A DNA stretch of 64,000 nt from Nemorincola caseinilytica (GCF_039540515.1 NZ_BAABFA010000015.1:124001-188000); one strand, 5' to 3'. Shown: positions 45,155-53,982, numbered from the stretch's first letter. Numbers and translations are program-made. Notes: generated by a model not told the origin, from the letters alone.

Positions 45155-45754
45155 TTAGTGGTCGTCGTCTGTTAGTGGTGCATCGCCGACGGTGGGGTGT
45201 ATACGGGTATCGGCTATATCGGCCAGTTCTATGTCGGTATACTCCCTTTCGCGCAGTATATCTTCCAGTATGCAGGCGGCCTCGCTGTGGCCCAATGCAT
45301 GGGCGGCATATACGAGGTCGTTGTAGGTGGCTATGCCATATTGCTCCATACGCTGTGCAAACAGTATAAGGCCTGCATCGCGGGTGGTAGAGTGTTCGGG
45401 GGTCTCTGCTATCAGCTTTTCGGTATCGTGCTCCATAGAGGCGACCGATGCATTCTTGCGGGCCTCTGCAGTGCTGCCTAGCATCGTGAACACCCGTTCC
45501 AGTTTCTTCAGGTGCCTTTTAGAAGCATGGCGAATATCTTTCAGCGTGTTCTGTACCAGGCCGGTAGTGGCTGCGCTGTACATACGCTGCAGTACGGCCG
45601 CAAAGTGCTGCTCGGCGCCATAAATGTCTTTCAGCAGGGACAGAAACATATGGCGGAACGTGTCTCTGTCGGTCCTGGGATCGGGCAGGGCAATGGCCAT
45701 ACCCGGGCGGTGTGGTGCGCCATTGGGGCCTTGATGTGGTCTGTTCGTTCTCAT
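45155..45754 (-). CDS. DUF892 (YciE/YciF-type) ferritin-like protein
   Basis: 199 residues from the ATG at 45754 (an in-frame TTG at 45808 would add 18). After a basic, Pro-rich leader of about 35 residues comes a four-helix bundle: FLSLLKDIYGAEQHFAAVL, RHASKRHLKKLERVFTML, AGLILFAQRMEQYGIATYND and AAHALGHSEAACILEDILREREY. Glu/His pairs (E..H in the first helix; EQYGIATY; E..E in the last) fit a di-iron ferritin-like site, as in E. coli YciF, a stress-induced protein of unclear function. Neighbouring DUF4142 and BrkB genes give a stress-response flavour to the stretch. Confidence 0.85.
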   Translation of the reverse strand: MRTNRPHQGPNGAPHRPGMAIALPDPRTDRDTFRHMFLSLLKDIYGAEQHFAAVLQRMYSAATTGLVQNTLKDIRHASKRHLKKLERVFTMLGSTAEARKNASVASMEHDTEKLIAETPEHSTTRDAGLILFAQRMEQYGIATYNDLVYAAHALGHSEAACILEDILREREYTDIELADIADTRIHPTVGDAPLTDDDH

Positions 45755-45979
45755 AGCAATGCGGGTTTTAATGTTTTCGCCTATAGTGCGGTCCTGTCCC
45801 GTAGACAATTGTCTATCATGGACTTTTGTATATCTTTCTAGTGGGGCGTACTACAAAGATCATCTGCATATGGCGTTTTTGCGTTACACAACGTACCTTT
45901 GTTGTTACATAAATCCCACATTTTCCGAACATTCCGGCTTCTATATGAGGTAAGTATGCAGGTAGACGGGCGGCGGCGG

Positions 45980-47194
45980 TCAGAATAGTGAGAGTTGAGA
46001 GGCAGTGACTGGTGCTGAGGGAGGCAGGGCTTTCCCCATGACGGTACGGCCACCGTACTTCCACGAGTCTTTGCGCTCCTGTTCGATCAGTTCTTCGAAC
46101 CTGCGGTTATCGGGTACTATGTCCTTTTCCAGTAGCTGTGCGGCTTTTGAGAGGCCTTTTATGGCATCGCTTTTGTCTGTATTACCCAGTTTTGCCCGCT
46201 CTATGGCGGTGCGAAGGGTATGTATGGCCTCATCGTAGACGATGGTGGGCACGGGGAAGGGATGGCCGTCCTTGCCGCCATGCGCGAAGGAGAATCGGGC
46301 AGGGTCGTCGAAGCGGGAGGGTGTGCCGTGTATGACCTCGGATACCAACACCAGCGACCGCAGGGTGCGAGGGCCAAGCCCCTCTAGCAGCAGGAGTGAT
46401 GCCATATCCGGTCCCCGGCGCTCATGGGCTACGGCAAGCACCCCTGCCAGCCGCTTGAGGTCCACATCTTTCCGCTTTACATCGTGGTGGCGGGGCATGA
46501 GTATCTTCCGGATCTCGGACATCAGTTTTTCGGGCGGTTCCTGCACCAGTTGCAGCACGCCCGACCGTGTGCCGGCGGCCTGCCTGTCGGTAATATTGAG
46601 TATGGGGCCTTGCTGTTGCCCGTAGATAAAAGTATGCGGCTCTTCGGTAAAAGAGCGGATAGCAGGTGAGTGCCAGTGGTACCTACGCGCCATGCCATTG
46701 GCATCGTTCATGCCCTGCTGTATAACGGCCCAGTCGCCGTCGGCGCTGAGGATGAAGGAGTGCAGGTATATGTTGTAACCATCCTGTATGCCGGTATTAT
46801 CGACCTTGGCAGTGAGCCTGCTGTTGCGGGCGAGTGCGGAACCGTCGAGGCCGGTAGCGTCGGCTATCCGCTGCAGTTCGGCGGGTGTCTCGCGCGAGTG
46901 TTTGCCCTTGCCGCCGCAGATGTATATGCCCAGCTCGTGCGCGCGCTCGTTCACAGTACGTTTAAGGGCGCCCAGTACAGATGTGGTGATGCCGGATGAG
47001 TGCCAGTCCATACCCAATACACAGCCCAGCGCCTGGAACCATGCCGGATGGCTGATGCGCTGCAGGAAGGCAGCACGGCCATATTCATGCACTATGGCCT
47101 CGGTGATGGCAACACCCAGCTTGCCCATACGAGTATATAGCCAGGGTGGTACCTTGCCATAGTGCAACGGCATATCTGCATACGAACGTTCCAT
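45980..47194 (-). CDS. DUF763 family protein with C-terminal beta-clamp-binding motif
   Basis: 404 residues matching DUF763 from end to end: ADMPLHYGKVPPWLYTRMGKLG at the start, GGKGKHSRETP, QGMNDANGMARRYHWHSP and LLLEGLGPRTLRSLVLVSEVIHG (about 273-295). The last of these resembles a helix-hairpin-helix element of DNA repair proteins. No function is established for the family, which is mostly archaeal and thermophilic with Bacteroidota members. The protein ends ...ASQLSLF; QLSLF is the consensus pentapeptide by which polymerases, MutS and other factors bind the DnaN clamp. A role in DNA metabolism is therefore inferred. The ATG at 47194 lies five bases after CAACTTTG, a one-base variant -7 element. 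No partner gene is adjacent. Confidence 0.87.
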   Translation of the reverse strand: MERSYADMPLHYGKVPPWLYTRMGKLGVAITEAIVHEYGRAAFLQRISHPAWFQALGCVLGMDWHSSGITTSVLGALKRTVNERAHELGIYICGGKGKHSRETPAELQRIADATGLDGSALARNSRLTAKVDNTGIQDGYNIYLHSFILSADGDWAVIQQGMNDANGMARRYHWHSPAIRSFTEEPHTFIYGQQQGPILNITDRQAAGTRSGVLQLVQEPPEKLMSEIRKILMPRHHDVKRKDVDLKRLAGVLAVAHERRGPDMASLLLLEGLGPRTLRSLVLVSEVIHGTPSRFDDPARFSFAHGGKDGHPFPVPTIVYDEAIHTLRTAIERAKLGNTDKSDAIKGLSKAAQLLEKDIVPDNRRFEELIEQERKDSWKYGGRTVMGKALPPSAPVTASQLSLF

Positions 47195-47273
47195 TTATGC
47201 AAAGTTGCTGAAATGTGCGGGTGTACCCCTCTTGCCTACTGAAAATGTGGATAAGATATGGTAGGTATAGCAT

Positions 47274-47304
47274 AGAAGAGGCGCTCCGCAAGAGCGCCTC
47301 TTCT
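47274..47304 (-). terminator. Hairpin after the first T9SS paralogue
   Basis: Twelve-pair perfect stem AGAAGAGGCGCT (47274-47285) with 47293-47304, loop of seven, 25 bases past the stop of the minus-strand gene ending at 47329. No T run follows. Confidence 0.62.
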
Positions 47305-47328
47305 GCAATGTAGTATATGGTAATGTAC

Positions 47329-48720
47329 CTAGTGCATCACCGCTATGCGGCCGGTCTTTCTCTGGCCCTGTGCAGATACAGAGTAAGAATACATACCGGC
47401 AGGCAGTGTAGCGGTATTGAAAGTGGCTTTGCCCTGCGATACACCCGTTATGCTGCGTGTGGCTACCACCTGGCCCACCATGTTATACAGGTTAACGGTG
47501 ACATCGGCGGTGGCAGAGAGTGTGAATGGTATATTCACCTCGCCGGTAGAGGGGTTAGGGTAAGCATCGGCATCTATTGTGCCGGTCACCTCGCGCACGC
47601 TTACATCAGATACTATACCGCAGGTAGGGCATACCACACGGAAGTCGATAACAGGGTATTGCAGTGTGCTGGCAGAGCCACCGGTAGCGCTCCAGAACCA
47701 CAGGGGTATGTACTGGCCGCCCCAGCCAAGAGCTGTATCGGGCAGTGTCTTGAACATGCCATTGTTGCGGTCATCTACGCTATATGTAGCGAACTGTGGT
47801 ACAGAAGCCGTACCCCTGAAACAGGTGAAGGGGCGGAACATATTGTACTTGTAACCCATGGTAGCACCGAACACAGTATCGTGCGGGGTGAAGGCAGGGT
47901 CGCCGCTGATGAAGGACACGCTGGCGCCGAGCATATTGCCTGCAGGTATATTGACATCGGAGAGGCGGATAGCGGCCATAAAAGTGCCATCGGCAAGGGT
48001 ATCGCCCCAGGCAGGTGATGTACCACTATTATCGAGCAGTACGTCTTTTACTATCACATTTACGCCGGTGGCCCTATTGGTGGCGGGATCGTAATGCAGG
48101 CGGTAGGTCTTCATGGTATCGCCTGCAGATAGGCCGTAGCGGGTCACCACTGAGGGGTTACCGGTCTTGGCCAGGTACACATCATCGGTAGATGTGAGGC
48201 CGGGGCCATATGCAAAGGCTATACGCAGTGTATCTACCACGGTGGTCTTTGTGGGGTTGAAGCCATAGATGCCGAACACCCTTACAGAGTCTACCATATA
48301 TGCATCGGTAGGGGTCACCTTCATAAGGCCGTTATAATACACAACATTGTTGAAGCCGCTGTATGCGGGGTCTGTAGTAGTGCCGAGCGATACCGAGCGG
48401 TTGTGGTGCCACTCTGTGCCGCTGGTACCTGAATAGGCCATTACGGCCATAGTATCGTTCCAGGCATACTGTGAGAAGTAGGCAGCAGAACTGGAGGATG
48501 CGGCCTCGTTGGTAAAGAAATAGTCGGAATAGCTATACCAGCGCGGAGAGGTAGCGGTGGTCTTGCGGGCCACGTTGTTGTTGGTCTGCGGTTTTGCAGC
48601 GCGGAAGGCGGCCGTGTTCACATCGCCCTGCTGGGGTGTGGCCATGCTAAGGGTGCGTTCCTGAGCGTGGGCAATGGTAGCAAACATGCCTGCTGTAAAG
48701 AGTAAAAGTTTTCCTTTCAT
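47329..48720 (-). CDS. Secreted protein, T9SS type A cargo (paralogue 1)
   Basis: 463 residues from the ATG at 48720, chosen because it begins a signal peptide (MKGKLLLFTAGMFATIAHAQ); the frame extends 19 codons upstream without one. The middle domain (about 60-370) has no recognised family but aligns by eye with the next gene: RWYSYSDYFF/RFYSYNFYLD, SVRVFGIYGFNPTKTTVVDTLRI/SVNLYGVYGYNTAKSGVVDTIRL, NSGTSPAWGDT in both, CPTCGI/CPTCGV before the tail. The last 75 residues (AYPNPSTGEVNIPF, LYNMVGQVVAT, PAGMYSYSV) are a T9SS type A domain. Function unknown. Unlike most genes here, its -7-like element reads TATCTTTA. Confidence 0.82.
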   Translation of the reverse strand: MKGKLLLFTAGMFATIAHAQERTLSMATPQQGDVNTAAFRAAKPQTNNNVARKTTATSPRWYSYSDYFFTNEAASSSSAAYFSQYAWNDTMAVMAYSGTSGTEWHHNRSVSLGTTTDPAYSGFNNVVYYNGLMKVTPTDAYMVDSVRVFGIYGFNPTKTTVVDTLRIAFAYGPGLTSTDDVYLAKTGNPSVVTRYGLSAGDTMKTYRLHYDPATNRATGVNVIVKDVLLDNSGTSPAWGDTLADGTFMAAIRLSDVNIPAGNMLGASVSFISGDPAFTPHDTVFGATMGYKYNMFRPFTCFRGTASVPQFATYSVDDRNNGMFKTLPDTALGWGGQYIPLWFWSATGGSASTLQYPVIDFRVVCPTCGIVSDVSVREVTGTIDADAYPNPSTGEVNIPFTLSATADVTVNLYNMVGQVVATRSITGVSQGKATFNTATLPAGMYSYSVSAQGQRKTGRIAVMH

Positions 48721-48740
48721 TGTGTGATGTTTTTTGTAGT

Positions 48741-48748
48741 TAAAGATA
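48741..48748 (-). promoter_or_regulatory. Variant -7 element TATCTTTA before T9SS paralogue 1
   Basis: TAnnTTTG with A in the last position, 20 bases before the ATG at 48720. The paralogue at 50335 has the same variant (TAACTTTA at 50372-50379). Confidence 0.35.
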
Positions 48749-48830
48749 GGTTTTTGTAAAAGGTGATAAAATATCACCCATAAACATCAAATATCATACC
48801 AAAGGAGCTGCGAATGGCCTGTGTCGCATA

Positions 48831-48866
48831 AAAAAACGAAAGCAACAGGTGATCCTGTTGCTTTCG
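48831..48866 (-). terminator. Strong terminator of T9SS paralogue 2
   Basis: Thirteen-pair perfect stem CGAAAGCAACAGG (48837-48849) with 48854-48866, loop TGAT. On the minus strand it runs straight into six Ts. Confidence 0.9.
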
Positions 48867-48892
48867 TTCGGTATGAAATCGTGCGTTAAAGC

Positions 48893-50335
48893 TTAGTGAG
48901 CTACAGCTACACGGCCAGTGGTACGTGTACCGTTAGCTATAACAGCGTAAGTGTACAGACCAGCAGGCAGAGCGCTAGTGTTGAAAGTAGCCTTGCCGCT
49001 AGCAACGTTGCTGATGTTCTGTGTAGCAACTACCTGGCCCAGCATGTTGCTGAGGGTAACTGTTACGTTAGCATTGTTGCTGAGAGTGAAAGGTATGTTC
49101 AGCTCGCTTGTAGCGGGATTAGGATAAGCAGCAGCTTTCTCTATGCTGGTAACGTTGTTGATACCAACTGTGGCAGCTATAACACCGCATGTAGGACAAG
49201 CTATTTCCCACTCCATGTTGATATGCTGCAGCGTGCTGGCAGTAGCGCCACCGCCTGTAGACCATGCCCACATAGGAACGAAAGTGTTGGCCCAGCCATT
49301 GAGGTAAGCAGGGAGCCTCCTGTAGTAGCCAGCATTAGCATTGCTGTCTGGGTTCAGCCAATCTGTGTAAGTGAGCCACTGTGGATCGTCTGTAGCACCA
49401 TCTGTCTGATACTGCAGCAGTGGGCGCCACATATTGTAGTTGAAAGTACCATCGTTGTTCCATACTACAGCACCGGGAGCTGTGGTAGGGAATGAAGCAT
49501 CACCGCTCTTGAAAGATACTGACATAGCAGCATAACCGTTAACAGGGATGTTGAGACCTGAACCTGGCAGAACTACGTTCTTCATCCAGATACCTTCGGC
49601 TGTAGTATCGCCCCAGGCCGGAGAAGTACCAGAGTTGTTGAGGATAACATCTACCACCATAGAAGCAGCAGTACCGGCCAGAGCAGGAACCTTGCCAGCA
49701 TCGGTGAGGTAGTTGTTCACGCTATCGTAGTGCAGATCGAGGAAGTCGATAGTGCCATAGTGGCCACCGCTGGTACCATAACCGCTGAATATGTTGTCAG
49801 AAGCTATGGGGCCACCTGAACCTGCTACGAAAGACAGGCGGATGGTATCTACCACGCCAGACTTAGCAGTATTGTAGCCGTAAACGCCATACAGGTTCAC
49901 AGACTTTACGCTAACACCGGTGCTGGTAGCAGTTATCTTCATTTCGCCGTCGAAGAAGTCGGGGTTGTTGAAGCCGGGGAAAGAAGGATCGAGTACCTGC
50001 GCGGCAGATACGAAGGTGTTATTGAAAGTGGTAGTACCGGCTATCTGGGCCAGTGTGTCCTTCCACAGGGGAACGGTAGTGTAAGAAGTGTTCTGACCAG
50101 CTATCTCGAGCGTAGTATCGAGGTAGAAGTTGTAAGAATAGAAGCGGTTAGGCGCTGTTCCTTTGGCCGCTACGTCCTTCTGGCGAAGTGTAGTGAGACC
50201 CTCAGTTGTAGCGCGCACGTTGGTCTTCCAAAGTGACTCTTCTGATGGTTGTGATGAAACCAGCATAGCACGCTGCTGTGCTACTGCCGAAAGCGCGATA
50301 GAGCCTGAGGCAACAAGTAAAAGTAGCTTTTTCAT
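48893..50335 (-). CDS. Secreted protein, T9SS type A cargo (paralogue 2), probably highly expressed
   Basis: 480 residues with signal peptide MKKLLLLVASGSIALSAVAQ and a T9SS type A tail (AYPNPATSELNIPF, LSNMLGQVVAT, PAGLYTYAV). It shares a domain of about 320 residues with the gene just downstream, from which it differs by tandem duplication and divergence. Its codon use stands out: GCT for Ala, CGT for Arg, AAC for Asn and GTT/GTA for Val are common where neighbours use mixed codons, a pattern typical of abundant proteins. The strong terminator and separate promoter show it is its own unit. The cargo role is unknown; an abundant surface or secreted protein is the inference. Confidence 0.84.
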   Translation of the reverse strand: MKKLLLLVASGSIALSAVAQQRAMLVSSQPSEESLWKTNVRATTEGLTTLRQKDVAAKGTAPNRFYSYNFYLDTTLEIAGQNTSYTTVPLWKDTLAQIAGTTTFNNTFVSAAQVLDPSFPGFNNPDFFDGEMKITATSTGVSVKSVNLYGVYGYNTAKSGVVDTIRLSFVAGSGGPIASDNIFSGYGTSGGHYGTIDFLDLHYDSVNNYLTDAGKVPALAGTAASMVVDVILNNSGTSPAWGDTTAEGIWMKNVVLPGSGLNIPVNGYAAMSVSFKSGDASFPTTAPGAVVWNNDGTFNYNMWRPLLQYQTDGATDDPQWLTYTDWLNPDSNANAGYYRRLPAYLNGWANTFVPMWAWSTGGGATASTLQHINMEWEIACPTCGVIAATVGINNVTSIEKAAAYPNPATSELNIPFTLSNNANVTVTLSNMLGQVVATQNISNVASGKATFNTSALPAGLYTYAVIANGTRTTGRVAVAH

Positions 50336-50697
50336 TTTTAGAATTGGTTTTAAGATAAAAAATGGTTGAGGTAAAGTTACTGCATTTTTGAATTCAAAAA
50401 GTGTTTTTGGCTAAAAGATCGTTATTAAATGATGCGTATCATTTCATACCGAAGTACTTAACACAAAAATCATGCCTGAATGTGGCAAGGCCTGTAAAGA
50501 TAACCCTTTTGTGGGTAGATCGTTAATAGCTTATGCACACCGGGTATACCCATGCGATGATGCATTATTGCAGAGTGCTTCTGTATGGCAGGGATATTTT
50601 ACCCGCCAATTTCAATTGGGGCTTGACCGAACCTGAGGGATATATTTTTCATAACAGATGTTATTTCTGTATTTTTGATAGTAACAGTTTTGTGGCT
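50336..50697. other. Divergent intergenic region of 362 bp
   Basis: It lies between the T9SS paralogue (minus) and the MocR-type regulator (plus). It holds TAACTTTA (50372-50379, minus strand) and TATTTTTG (50670-50677, plus strand). The regulator frame stays open back to 50533, but the extra 55 residues show no domain similarity, so I treat them as non-coding. No stable hairpin was noticed. Confidence 0.5.
50670..50677 (+). promoter_or_regulatory. -7 element TATTTTTG for the MocR-type gene
   Basis: Exact TAnnTTTG match, 20 bases before the ATG at 50698. It supports that start over the frame's earlier Met codons. Confidence 0.55.
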
Positions 50698-52131
50698 ATG
50701 ATAAATAAGGATAAGGGCGATCATAAATACCTACTGATATCGGGCAACATAGAGCAGCAGATAATGAGCCGTGTGCTGAAGATAGGCGATAAGCTACCCT
50801 CTGTACGAATGCTTAGCGATCAGCACGAGATAAGTGTGAGCACGGCACTGCAGGCATATTACCATCTGGAAGGTAAGGGATTGATAGAATCGCGGCCGCA
50901 ATCGGGCTACTATGTGAGGTTCGACCCATCGCGCTCGCCCCGCAAGGTAGAGAAGAGCATGCCGCACCAGGAGATAAAAACAAAGGAAGTAGAGACCATA
51001 ATAGGAGAGGTATATGATGACTTCGTATCGCCGGATGTAGTACGTTTTTCGCTGAGCGTACCTGCGCCTGAGATATTGCCGCTGGCACGGCTGAACAAGG
51101 CAATGATGCAGGCCCTGCGCGACCTGCCCGCCAATGGTACCCAGTACGAGCAGGTACAGGGCAATGGCCTGCTGCGCAGGCAGGTGGCCCGCTGGAGCCT
51201 GGAATGGGGCGGCCACCTGCAGCCCGATGATATAGTGACCACGGCAGGCTGCATGAATGCCATAGCCTACTGCCTGATGGCGATAACCAAACCGGGTGAT
51301 ACCATAGCGGTAGAGAGCCCGGTATACTTCGGTACTTTGCGTTTTGCACGCAGCATAGGGCTGAATGTGCTGGAGCTGCCTACAGACCCTGATACCGGTG
51401 TGGACCCCGATGATGTGAAAAGGGCGCTGCGCAATCATAATATAAAGGCCTGTTTTTTTGTGACGAATTTCAGCAACCCGCTGGGCTACTGCATGCCCGA
51501 TGAGCAGAAGGAGGCCATGGTGCGCCTTCTGTCGCAACATGGAGTACCGCTGATAGAGGACGACCTGTATGGCGATGTATACTTCGGGCGGTCGCGACCA
51601 CGATCGTGCAAAAGCTTTGACGAGGAGGGGAATGTGCTGTGGTGCAGCTCTATATCGAAAACGCTGGCACCAGGGTACAGAGTAGGCTGGGTGGCGCCCG
51701 GCAAATACCTGAAACAGGTAAAGCACCTGAAACTGTACCACAGCATAACCTCGCCCACGGCACAGCAGGAGGCGATAGCATCGTTCCTGGCCACGGGGCG
51801 GTACGAGCACCACCTGCGCAAGCTGCGGCAGACGCTGCATGCGAACAGCCTGAGGTTCATACAGGCGATAGGAGAGTATTTTCCGCCGGGTATAAAAATG
51901 TCGGACCCGAAGGGGGGCTTCATACTGTGGGTAGAGCTGGACAAGCATATAGATACCTACCAGCTATACCGTGAGGCCATGCAACATAAGATAAGCATAG
52001 CGCCGGGGGCTATGTTCTCTCTGCACGACAGGTACCAGAATTGCCTGCGCCTAAGCTATGGTATGCAATGGACACCGCAGGTGGACAGGGCGCTGAGAAA
52101 ACTGGGAGAACTTATAAGGAATTATGAATGA
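50698..52131 (+). CDS. MocR-type transcriptional regulator (GntR helix-turn-helix fused to aminotransferase-like domain)
   Basis: 477 residues from the ATG at 50698. Residues about 8-75 are a GntR winged helix (IEQQIMSRVLKIGDKLPSVR, ISVSTALQAYYHLEGKGLIE, SGYYV). A fold-type I aminotransferase domain fills about 115-470, with the PLP lysine in SSISKTLAPGYRVGW, the Asn-Pro motif FSNPLGYCMP and the DDLYGDVYF strand. MocR regulators use PLP as effector, often controlling vitamin B6, GABA or amino-acid genes, and usually regulate a divergent neighbour. Here the divergent neighbour is the T9SS cargo gene 50335-48893; regulation of it is possible but unproven. The stop codon lies inside an inverted repeat shared with the ABC-F gene end. 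Confidence 0.9.
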   Translation: MINKDKGDHKYLLISGNIEQQIMSRVLKIGDKLPSVRMLSDQHEISVSTALQAYYHLEGKGLIESRPQSGYYVRFDPSRSPRKVEKSMPHQEIKTKEVETIIGEVYDDFVSPDVVRFSLSVPAPEILPLARLNKAMMQALRDLPANGTQYEQVQGNGLLRRQVARWSLEWGGHLQPDDIVTTAGCMNAIAYCLMAITKPGDTIAVESPVYFGTLRFARSIGLNVLELPTDPDTGVDPDDVKRALRNHNIKACFFVTNFSNPLGYCMPDEQKEAMVRLLSQHGVPLIEDDLYGDVYFGRSRPRSCKSFDEEGNVLWCSSISKTLAPGYRVGWVAPGKYLKQVKHLKLYHSITSPTAQQEAIASFLATGRYEHHLRKLRQTLHANSLRFIQAIGEYFPPGIKMSDPKGGFILWVELDKHIDTYQLYREAMQHKISIAPGAMFSLHDRYQNCLRLSYGMQWTPQVDRALRKLGELIRNYE

Positions 52132-52271
52132 TGAATTATGAATGATGAATGGTGATGATAACGATCGGGTGTAGGAGGATTGGAGGATGTTTATAAAATA
52201 AGAGAGCGGGTGTGGCCCGCTCTCTTATTTTATATTAGGAAGGGTTTCCTAATTCATACTTCATAATTCCT
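52117..52271. repeat. 22-bp inverted repeat whose arms overlap both convergent stop codons
   Basis: The left arm 52117-52138 begins AGGAATTATGAA and covers the TGA at 52129-52131. The right arm 52250-52271 is its reverse complement with two mismatches in 22, and covers the stop of the ABC-F gene at 52270. The motif GAATTATGAATGAT is also directly repeated on the left side. The shared terminator lies inside. Confidence 0.82.
52194..52232. terminator. Bidirectional terminator between the MocR-type and ABC-F genes
   Basis: Seventeen-pair stem (TAAAATAAGAGAGCGGG at 52194-52210 with 52216-52232), loop TGTGG, A/T-rich at the base on both sides. Confidence 0.9.
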
Positions 52272-53901
52272 ATGCAACACCCATGCCGTAGAGTTCTGCT
52301 TTTACGGCTTTCACGCGGTCGTTAGAGACATATTCGTCGAACGACATTTCGCGGTCTATGAGGCCACCGGGGGTGAGCTCCAGCACCCTGTCGGCCACGG
52401 TAGCGGCCAGCTCGTGGTCGCGCGTGGTGAAGAGGATGGTGCCTTTGAAGTCCTTCATACCATTGTTGAGCGCGGTGATGCTTTCGAGGTCCAGGTGGTT
52501 GGTAGGCTCATCCAGCATCAGCACATTGCCTTTCAGCATCATCATGCGGCTGAGCATGCAGCGCATCTTTTCGCCACCGCTCAGTACGCTGGACTTTTTC
52601 AGTGTCTCCTCGCCAGAGAACAGCATACGGCCCAGGAAGCCGCGGATGAAGGTCTCGTCCTTCTCCTCGGAGTACTGGCGTAGCCAGTCTATGAGGTTGT
52701 CGTTATTGTCTTTGAAGTACCTGGTGTTATCGTTGGGCAGGTAGGTGGTGGTAGTGGTGACACCCCATTTGTACATGCCTGTGAAATCCTTGTCCTCGCC
52801 GGCCAGTATCTCGTAAAATGCAGATGTGGCCAATGAATTGCCGGACAGTATGGCCACCTTCTGACCGCGCTTGAGGTCGAAGCTGATATTGCGGAAGAGT
52901 ACTTCGCCATTCAGGGTCTTGGAGAGGTCCTTTACTTCCAGTATCTGGTCGCCGGCCTCGCGTACCTGGTTGTTGAACAGGATAGCGGGGTATTTGCGGT
53001 TGGACGGTTTCATTTCGTCCAGCTTTATCTTATCGAGCGCCTTTTTACGGCTGGTAGCCTGCTTTGACTTAGAGGCATTGGCCGAGAAGCGGGCGATGAA
53101 CTCTTTCAGCTCGGCTATCTTATCTTCTGCCTTCTTGTTCTGATCGGAACGCTGTTTCAGCAGCAGTTGGCTTGACTCGTACCAGAACGAATAGTTACCT
53201 GTGAAGACATTGATCTTACCGAAGTCTATATCGGCAACGTGGGTACAAACCTTATCGAGGAAGTGACGGTCGTGCGATACTACCAGCACTATCTTGTCGT
53301 AATCGGCCAGGAAGTCCTCGAGCCAGTTGATGGTCTCGAGATCGAGGTCGTTGGTAGGTTCGTCGAGCAGCATTATATCGGGGTGGCCGAAGAGGGCCTG
53401 AGCCAGCAGCACGCGCACCTTCTGGTTACCATCCAGCTCTTTGAGCAGCTTGTAGTGATGCTCTTCCTTTATACCCAGGTTGCTGAGCAGGGTAGCGGCA
53501 TCGCTTTCGGCATTCCAGCCATCCATTTCGGCGAACTGTGCTTCCAGCTCGCCGGCCTTTATACCGTCCTCTTCGCTAAAGTCTTCCTTGGCATAGATGG
53601 CATCTTTGGCCTTCATTACCTCGTACAGGGTGCTGTTGCCGCGTATCACGGTCTCCAGTACGGGTACTTCATCGTATTCGTAGTGGTTCTGCTTCAGCAC
53701 GCTCATGCGCATGCCTTTAGATATCTCTACCTTGCCTGTGGTAGGGTCTATCTCGCCCGACAGTATCTTCAGGAAAGTAGACTTGCCTGCACCATTGGCC
53801 CCTATAACACCATAACAGTTTCCCTCTGTGAACCTGATGTTCACGTCTTCGAACAGCACGCGCTTACCGTAGCGCAGCGATAAATTATTTACTGATATCA
53901 T
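52270..53901 (-). CDS. ABC-F family ATPase, YbiT-like
   Basis: 543 residues with two ABC ATPase domains and no membrane spans. Domain 1 (about 1-250): Walker A GANGAGKST, Walker B IMLLDEPTNDLD, H-loop SHDRHF. Domain 2 (about 315-530): a degenerate P-loop (LSGNSLATSAF), full signature LSGGEKMR, Walker B VLMLDEPTNHLD. A charged linker (LLKQRSDQNKKAEDKIAELK, near 245-265) is the P-site tRNA interaction motif region of ABC-F proteins. The first signature is altered (LDGNQKVR for LSGGQ), as in the YbiT subgroup. ABC-F proteins bind the ribosomal E site and relieve stalled or antibiotic-bound ribosomes; the specific role here is unknown. A TACCTTTG element lies at 53983-53990. Confidence 0.92.
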   Translation of the reverse strand: MISVNNLSLRYGKRVLFEDVNIRFTEGNCYGVIGANGAGKSTFLKILSGEIDPTTGKVEISKGMRMSVLKQNHYEYDEVPVLETVIRGNSTLYEVMKAKDAIYAKEDFSEEDGIKAGELEAQFAEMDGWNAESDAATLLSNLGIKEEHHYKLLKELDGNQKVRVLLAQALFGHPDIMLLDEPTNDLDLETINWLEDFLADYDKIVLVVSHDRHFLDKVCTHVADIDFGKINVFTGNYSFWYESSQLLLKQRSDQNKKAEDKIAELKEFIARFSANASKSKQATSRKKALDKIKLDEMKPSNRKYPAILFNNQVREAGDQILEVKDLSKTLNGEVLFRNISFDLKRGQKVAILSGNSLATSAFYEILAGEDKDFTGMYKWGVTTTTTYLPNDNTRYFKDNNDNLIDWLRQYSEEKDETFIRGFLGRMLFSGEETLKKSSVLSGGEKMRCMLSRMMMLKGNVLMLDEPTNHLDLESITALNNGMKDFKGTILFTTRDHELAATVADRVLELTPGGLIDREMSFDEYVSNDRVKAVKAELYGMGVA

Positions 53902-53982
53902 TTGCTAAAATAGTAGGGGAGACCTATTGGAATGGATGCGAAAAGCGACCCACCAAGGCCGGATCCCCGGTTTTTGGAGGTG

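Noticed and set aside
45894..45901. TACCTTTG on the plus strand between the DUF892 and DUF763 genes
   Set aside because: No plus-strand gene follows for several kilobases; it may be chance or a start for an unseen small RNA, for which I have no structural evidence.
50533..50697. N-terminal extension of the MocR-type regulator
   Set aside because: The 55 extra residues precede the GntR domain, look random and span the predicted promoter.
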